Assembly: GCA_021234155.1 (NCBI GenBank)
Contig: JAJEKV010000041.1
Location: forward strand, 7,386,917 to 7,450,916
DNA: 64,000 bases
DNA from: Isoetes taiwanensis
Lineage: Eukaryota; Streptophyta; Lycopodiopsida; Isoetales; Isoetaceae
Direction of reading: 5' to 3'
The position numbers and the translations under genes were made by a program. Position 1 is the stretch's first letter. Each line of letters opens with the position of its first letter. The notes below the pieces were generated by a model. The model did not search any database. It worked only from the letters and a program-made list of their open reading frames with translations, and was not told the DNA's origin. This document shows, piece after piece, positions 57,701 through 64,000 of this stretch.

Positions 57701-60700
57701 AAAGCGAGTAAAGGTGGTTTCCCAAAACCTTCCCTTCGCGGGGGTCTCGGCGTGGCCACCTCCTTATCTAAGTCCATAGGGACTTCTTCCTCCCTTTAGT
57801 TCCTGCTGCTCTTCCTTCAAATGGCGAGGATTATGGTATAGGTCACTCTCCTCTTCATCCAGAGATAGGAAGGAACCTCCAACCACCCTTCCTTCTTCTG
57901 TTTGGTGAGGACTCCGCCATTTGCATGGAGCATCGGTGAGGGTTGAAGTTTCATGCCGCATCCTGCCAGTTCACGAAGCGGTAGCAAGGGGACCATGGGG
58001 CCAGAACTCCTATATGGTCTCCTGGCGGAGCCCCGGGTAAACTGGCGCACCTCGGGGAATCTCGATAGGGCGAAGTCGATGAAATCATCCATACAATACT
58101 CAAGCTAGGCTCTGGCGAAGCACATATGAGATTCGCTACTGGCCCGGCTTAAATCAGGCCTGCCATGTGATGGGTCAGGATGATATCATCCAAAGAAGAT
58201 ATTCTTGCCCTTGAGGACGGGTGTAAATGGTGGGAGGGCATCTAGCTTTGACATAGTGAGAGGCTTGCTCACGTGAGGTGGCATCTCCTGCGCGGTGTGT
58301 GAGGGGCTCCTAGACTTCGCTATATGTTACGGTCTTCCTCCTGCGTGGGTCGGGAGTTTGGCCCTCTGCGGGCAAAGTTTCTGCATCCTCAGCGTATTGA
58401 TCCATAAAGGGGATGAGCTGGGGCAAAGGCAACTTCAGAACCTTCTTACAGCCCACGATCTTTGCCTGCTTGAGGCGTGCTTGCCCCATCCCGAGCTTTC
58501 CTTTTCGGCCATCATGCATGGGTGGTGTCACCCTTTATATCAGGACCACATCAGTTACAGATACGGGGAGGATCCCCAAGAAGGGATACACAAAGGAAGC
58601 ATATTAGTGATGAGATGCAGGCAAAGGGCACTTAGCGAGGTCAAGGGCACTGGATCCCGGTAAAACAAAGTCTTGATACCTGCCATCACGAAGGTGGGTG
58701 GCTGCCATGGCGGGCAGCTAGAAGGAGGGAGGAAGCAGACTTGAGATGACAGTGAAATAATAGGCGAAACTTTTGAAGGAGGTCCTTTTTTAACCCTTTT
58801 TATTATCTTGGTAGGAGGCATTTTACGTATTTAACACAAAAATAAAGGTTCTTAATACAAAACAAAAGAAGTTTTTTATTAAAATCTCCAAGAAAATTAT
58901 TTTAATCTTGAGCTTCGGCCAAAAGGTATAATACTGGGATGCTCCAGAATCTGCTTGAGGGGGCTAAAATCACTCAGGCATAATGAGTGACCCCTCTTTA
59001 GCGTGGATTGGCGCCCAGATTCTGTCCTGCTGGCGTGGGGCGGCCCCTGAATGGCTACTGGGCTGCTTGGGGCGCTTCGGCAGACTCTGGCAAAAGTGGA
59101 GGCGGTGGGTCTTGAACTCACGGGCAATCTCACAGAACCAGCCTCTGAAGGGAGCTTCGTGTCGAGTTGGGTGACTTAGGCTACAGGATCTCTCAAGTAT
59201 AAAAGGCATTCCGCCGGGGCATGTAGGTGGGGTTTTCCTCGGTGGAGCAAGGTTAGGAGAGGCTGACCTGCCTACTGCGGGAGATGCGATCTTGGCCCCA
59301 ACGGCCCAGTGGGGGCCGCATCCACATTTAGCTGCGCGTCAGAAGACTCAGCGTTCTTCAAAAGCCGGTGTTTAATGGTATTACAGTATTTGCGCGGGAC
59401 TTAGAGACCCGCGGACTTCCTCGATTATACTTGATGGGTATTGCTCGTTGGGATTGGGCCTACGCCCCACTCCCGGATGCCCCGCTCCTACTGGATTGTT
59501 ACAGTCTTCACCAGGGCCTTCCTTCAGTGGTCCTCTCTGCTCTTCGAGGAACTCTCACGAGGGCTCTCCTAAGGTCTTCTTCAGCTTTGAGCATAGCTCT
59601 TCCTTTCTTGTGAAGAAGTTGGCGTGTTAGTATCGGTTGGAGCGTGACTCATATCAATGCGGATGGTTATTAAAATAATCAATGTTGATATAGGATGCGC
59701 CCCCATATGAGTCGCGGGAATCTTTAGCCCACATCGGTATGGGGAATCTCAATAAGCCACTGCCCAGTCTATAGCGGCAACTCCATCTAAGTCACCAGGG
59801 TACTCCTTCCCACGGGCATTAATAAAACAAGCTCTATCTCCACTGGTCATCCTCCACGGCCGCAGTTTCGATCTTTGATGCGGCCTCATCCCTTATGTCC
59901 CCTCCTGGGTGTGCCCCTCACATTCGGGGAGGGTAGAGGCTAATGCGACATCATGACGAGTCTCCCTGAGGGTTGCTCGTGCATGTGTAAGGGGAGGAGG
60001 AATTCGGTAGGATCAGGAAATAATGGCTTCAGAAGTGAGGCCAATGGGATAGGGGATCCTATCATTGTTACATCGAACTTGTTTACTAGCTGCGTGCAGA
60101 AGTATGTCGATCAAAGAGATTCGATAGCCATATTAGGCGATCAAAGAAGCATAAATGCAGGCGATAGTAAGGTTAGTTATGCAATTCCGGTACTCTTGGT
60201 GTTGTTGGCCATGGCTTATGAAGCTAAGATGCAGAGGAAGCGGCGGTAGGGGCTAGGCGAGGGGTAGGCGCTAGGGTTGGCGGCAGCTTCGAGTATGGAA
60301 CAGGACTTCGGACTTGTGCGCTATGAGGATCAAACCAGGCGCGGGAAGCGGCCCGAAGCTGGCGAGAGGTAATATGTCACAGCGATTGAGCTTTCTTTGC
60401 TAGTTTTAAAATTTTTCTTATTAGCATACTATTCTCCGAAAATCGCACCCTATGACGGAAAAATCAACAGGACGCTGATTCGAGGCGCATTCTGGCAGCT
60501 CCAGCGGCCGGGGTGAAAGGCAAGCGGCAGAGTGACTTCGGGCCGGGTTGACTGGTGATGGAGTCGAGGCGTAGAGCTGCATTTTCTCCCACCTCGGCTA
60601 TGAGATAAAAATTCAAGCGGGGAGTTGACTTTTCGGACGCTTCAGCGACCATTTCTTAGCGTCTATAGGATACCGGAATTCCGCAAGATATCAGGACCAC

Positions 60701-61240
60701 TTTTTGCTTCATTTACAAATACAAAAGGGAAATTTATAATTCTTCCAAACTTGGGGCCTCCGATTAAGCCCTAACTTCTTTAAAGCTACAATTTCTTACT
60801 TTAACCTAACACAAAACCAAACATCAAAAGATGTGACACACTAACTGTTTCTCATTTACTGAGTTAGTGTTTGGTGATCTAAGCTGATTTCGAGCAGCAG
60901 AAATCCGCGGCTCTGACTACCAGCTGTGGCCTTTCCCGAGACTATATGCGGGCCCGTAGGTATACCGGGACTTCTACCTAAACAGCTCTCATTCATAGAC
61001 GAGAGCCCTCCGATGGGCGAGACCCATCCTGCACGTGAGAGATGCTTTCGAGGTAAGAAGGGAACTTGCGAGGAGGTGTCATCGACCGCCTTGATGGGCT
61101 CCTTCGTCATGAGGAAGCATGGGCGCTGGGGATTGCCTGCGGCATAAATCATATATAAATAACCACCCGCGAAGGCGGTAGCATCCCATCAAATACCTGC
61201 TTACGGCAAAAGAATGCATCTAAACTAGACGCCTTTAAAC
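57701..61240. other. No recognisable feature
   Basis: I see no gene. Short open frames overlap on both strands, including some proline-rich minus-strand ones around 58300-58820. A T-arm-like phrase near 59100-59125 is not part of a complete tRNA. Confidence 0.45.
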
Positions 61241-61400
61241 CTCATGCACCAGGCTCGGACTCGGTGAGGATCGGTGGCAATTTGGGCCTCGAGATCAGCC
61301 GGGCCAGGAGTCTTGGCATGGCGTTCAGGCGGCATAGAACTTATGGCTAGGGTTGTCGCCTCACTAAATTCCGCCCCTCTGGCCGTACACTTTGCCGGAT
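61241..61400 (+). repeat. Dispersed imperfect repeat, copy 2
   Basis: This is the partner of 57541-57700. The 19-base exact core is at 61308-61326, preceded by GAGGATCGGTGG (61266-61277) and followed by GGCATAGAACTTATGGCTAGGG. Surrounding spacing differs by a few tens of bases. Confidence 0.6.
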
Positions 61401-64000
61401 GGATGGCGACAAAGCGGCTATAGCCCTCAGGAAAACGGGGCCTTCAAGGTATCGCCCTAATGAGCCTACTCCAGGGTTCGCCTTGGCGCCCTGGTCAGAT
61501 GAAATACCGAGGAAGCGTCCTTCGAGATCCTGATGGTTCCATGGGTGAACTCCGAGGAATACGTCTTGCTTGTCCGGCGACTGCTTGTCCGTGCGGGCAC
61601 CTTACTCACCCTAGAAATCTACTCAAAAGTGCAAGATGCTCCACTCTGGATCACACCTCTACACCGGGGAGTGTCCGGACCCATACGGCCCTCCTGCATT
61701 GGCCAGAATTTATCGGTTGCTAGCCTTTGTAGGAGTCTCGGGAGCCTTTTATGTTAGGTGCAAGACCCCACCCCACTTCACCCTTTGTGTCCCTTATCAC
61801 GGTCTTGGCAGGACATAACATCTGACAGGTGGTCTCTTGTACCTGGCGCGCTGTCCCAGTGCAGGAATAATGCAGGGGACTCCAGGCAGGCTGGGAGAGG
61901 CCTGCCCCACTGTAAATTCCATGTTTTAATGGAAAAGCCTCACCAAAGAAATCCCTTCTTAGATAAATAAACCCAATTTCCTTAGCAGAGCGCCATTCAT
62001 AGTGAAATGTAATCCTACTTACCGAGGAGAAGGGTTAATTTCAGCAAATTTATCGGAAGAAACAATACGGTACTACACCACAATTCACCAAGCTAAACTA
62101 CCTGCTTGGGTGTTTGGTGGACCAGATTATGCATTAGGGGTGCTTCCATGATGTTACCGTGGGGTAGGGCAGAAGCGGCCCCAGTGAGGTAGTTCATTGA
62201 TTTTAGTGAGGAGTGCAACTGATCCTTGAGGCCCTTGAGAGCTGGTTCGATATTGAGTTTTGTATGGGGGTGGTGATCCTCCTAGTGGATCCAAATAGCA
62301 ATCACCATCTTTGGCCAATGTCGAGTTTGGCGGGTGACGTATATAAACCATAGTGGCAATTATTATTAATTCCCTTAATCATAGGTTATTATCCTTAATG
62401 ATTTAATCAACATAGCTAAATAAATCCCTTTTTAGGTCAACCCTAGGTTACCATACTCCATGGTAGAGGCTTTCTCTGACATTCTCTGCTCTACATATCT
62501 GAGTATAAATGGCGGACGTCACACCCGGATTTCGACACGAAGCCCGGCTTGGGGGTTGCATCCCGCAAGGGCTATCGCGGCAACAATATTGCCACTAAGA
62601 GTCGCTCAAGAGCAGTGACCTCGAGGCGAAGAATCAATGGAGTAGCTTAGATCCCAAGTAGAGATTGATTCCCCGATCAATTCCAGGAAGTAGTCAAAAA
62701 CCCCATAAGCGGTCAGAAGAAGCTCTGAGGAGACTAGGTTGTTTCCAATTGTTTTGGCTCAGGCCGAAAATATGATCACCGAAGTCTCGAATTCCTTTTA
62801 TAGGCCCATTAGGCGAGAATAGGAGAAAAAGGATCTTGAGCCTTCGTAGACTAAATCGAGCATGGTATGCCGGATCGACCTATTCTTAAGCTGATTGGCC
62901 CGAAACATAGCGGGGCCCGCGATCCCGAGAGATCTTTGCAGACCTTGCTTTTAATTTACCTCAAGCCAATGAGGGTATTGCCACATCATACCCCAAAGAA
63001 GCAAAGGTTTGGACGCTGGGACCTATTCGCTATACTACCCCTGGAAAAAGGACCACGAGAATTACGAGGGGCTAGCGGCTGACTTCTTTCAGAAGAAGCG
63101 TGCGGTCATTCAAGTAGACTCGTCTCAGCTAATCGCGCCTCAGGTAGGCCCTGCCATCTACCAGCACCTATCATACCGTCTGGGAAGAAGTAAGAAAAGA
63201 CACAATTTCGGTGTCCCATTTTTCTTTCATCGGTGAATTTAGGCGGGCCTAATTTTGCCAGGAATTTGGTGGCGTGGCGGATCCGCAGTACATTGTGGAT
63301 CACGCCCGTCACCTTGAAGGCCAGTGGTATTCGAGCTCGCCGAAAATACACCTTAGAAGTTTAATCATTTAAAACCCCATGCATTAGCTAGGCGATAGAT
63401 GCACTTTGGAATGTTCCGGGCCGCACCGATTTGGCATTTCAAAACAAACTCCCGGTCCCAAGGCACACGCGAAAGCGCTGACTTGCCGCCCAGTGCGTAA
63501 CATTTATTGTTATATGTGACTTTCATAAAAGAACCTTATAATGGCAGCTGAACACCCAGCGGTCGCGTGGACATCGTTGTAGTACCGGGTGAAACTGGTT
63601 TCTTCGTGAAGAGGCTTCCGAAGCATATCTCTCTTGACCAATATACTCGAGGCTCTTCCGGTTTATATATGTTTGTTGGTACATATAATAGGACTGAGAT
63701 CTCTCGCTGTGAGGACTATTTACATTGGGAAGAGGACATTTTTTAGCTCCTTTTCTAAATGTATTTCATGTAAGCGGCTAGAATACAACATCTGCCTTCA
63801 TTCAAAAAGATTGCAATATTTATACTACTGGAACAAGGCTATGGTAGTTCGAACATGATGCTTTATACCTAGCTACAAAATATCAAATCTATATTGGCGC
63901 CAATAAGATCGCATCGCGACCCTTTTTGAACCGAGATGAAACATGAGTTTCTACCATGTAGCGTGCATTCTTAGAGCTGCTTATGGAACTTTTCGCCAAA
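61401..64000. other. No recognisable feature
   Basis: No gene, RNA or repeat can be supported. Open frames up to 87 codons have no recognisable content. The last 400 bases return to AT-rich composition but match nothing else in the window. Confidence 0.45.

Noticed and set aside
57817-58820. Proline-rich minus-strand open frames that could be a gag relative
   Set aside because: No zinc knuckle, capsid phrase or protease motif; overlapping plus-strand frames are equally open.
59085-59135. tRNA 3'-end-like phrase ending CCTCCA on the minus strand
   Set aside because: The T-stem has a mismatch and no upstream tRNA body is present.

Overview
The window looks like plant nuclear DNA made almost entirely of nested Ty3/Gypsy LTR retrotransposons. 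The evidence is the retrotransposon proteins (gag with zinc knuckles, protease, RNase H, reverse transcriptase with YLDD, integrase with H2C2 and DDE), LTRs bounded by TGTTG...CAACA, and primer-binding sites that match the 3' end of plant tRNA-Gln as I remember it. The left three quarters are AT-rich. I see no host gene, rRNA, complete tRNA or CRISPR array. The plant clade cannot be fixed from this sequence.

Layout. Bases 1-1132 are a minus-strand LTR fragment. Bases 1133-14811 are a plus-strand composite called A/B here. It has a 1.89 kb A-type LTR, a tRNA-Gln PBS, a 1.9 kb non-coding stretch, three tandem copies of an unrelated 0.6 kb B-type LTR, a second PBS, a frameshifted gag-pol (6834-12198), a 3' non-coding region and a second A-type LTR. 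Bases 14813-29515 hold a minus-strand element C: an LTR start, a short protease piece, an intact 537-codon gag, a PBS, and a 5' LTR split at 17911 by another minus-strand element D (17912-27233). The two minus LTR pieces that flank A/B (1-1132 and 14813-15083) fit as the two halves of one LTR into which A/B inserted. To the right of C lies a plus-strand pol remnant E (29530-34070). Next comes a tandem run of decayed plus-strand pieces: gag, LTR, gag-PR-RH-RT, LTR, gag-to-integrase (about 35240-48880). From about 48.9 kb to the end I recognise nothing; base composition moves towards equal GC and AT.

The most interesting biology is the domain order of this family. A four-acid RNase H of the RVT_3 kind lies between protease and reverse transcriptase. 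The usual RNase H position after RT holds a domain lacking three of its four expected catalytic acids. The arrangement recurs in several copies.

The most important caution is that sequence integrity falls steadily from left to right regardless of element age. D must be younger than C because it interrupts C, yet D's interior and right LTR are riddled with short indels while C's gag and D's own left LTR are clean. That is not how neutral ageing works. It suggests uncorrected sequencing error, misassembly, or computer-generated sequence, so nothing right of about 20 kb should be read at single-base level. All element names (A-G) are local labels.
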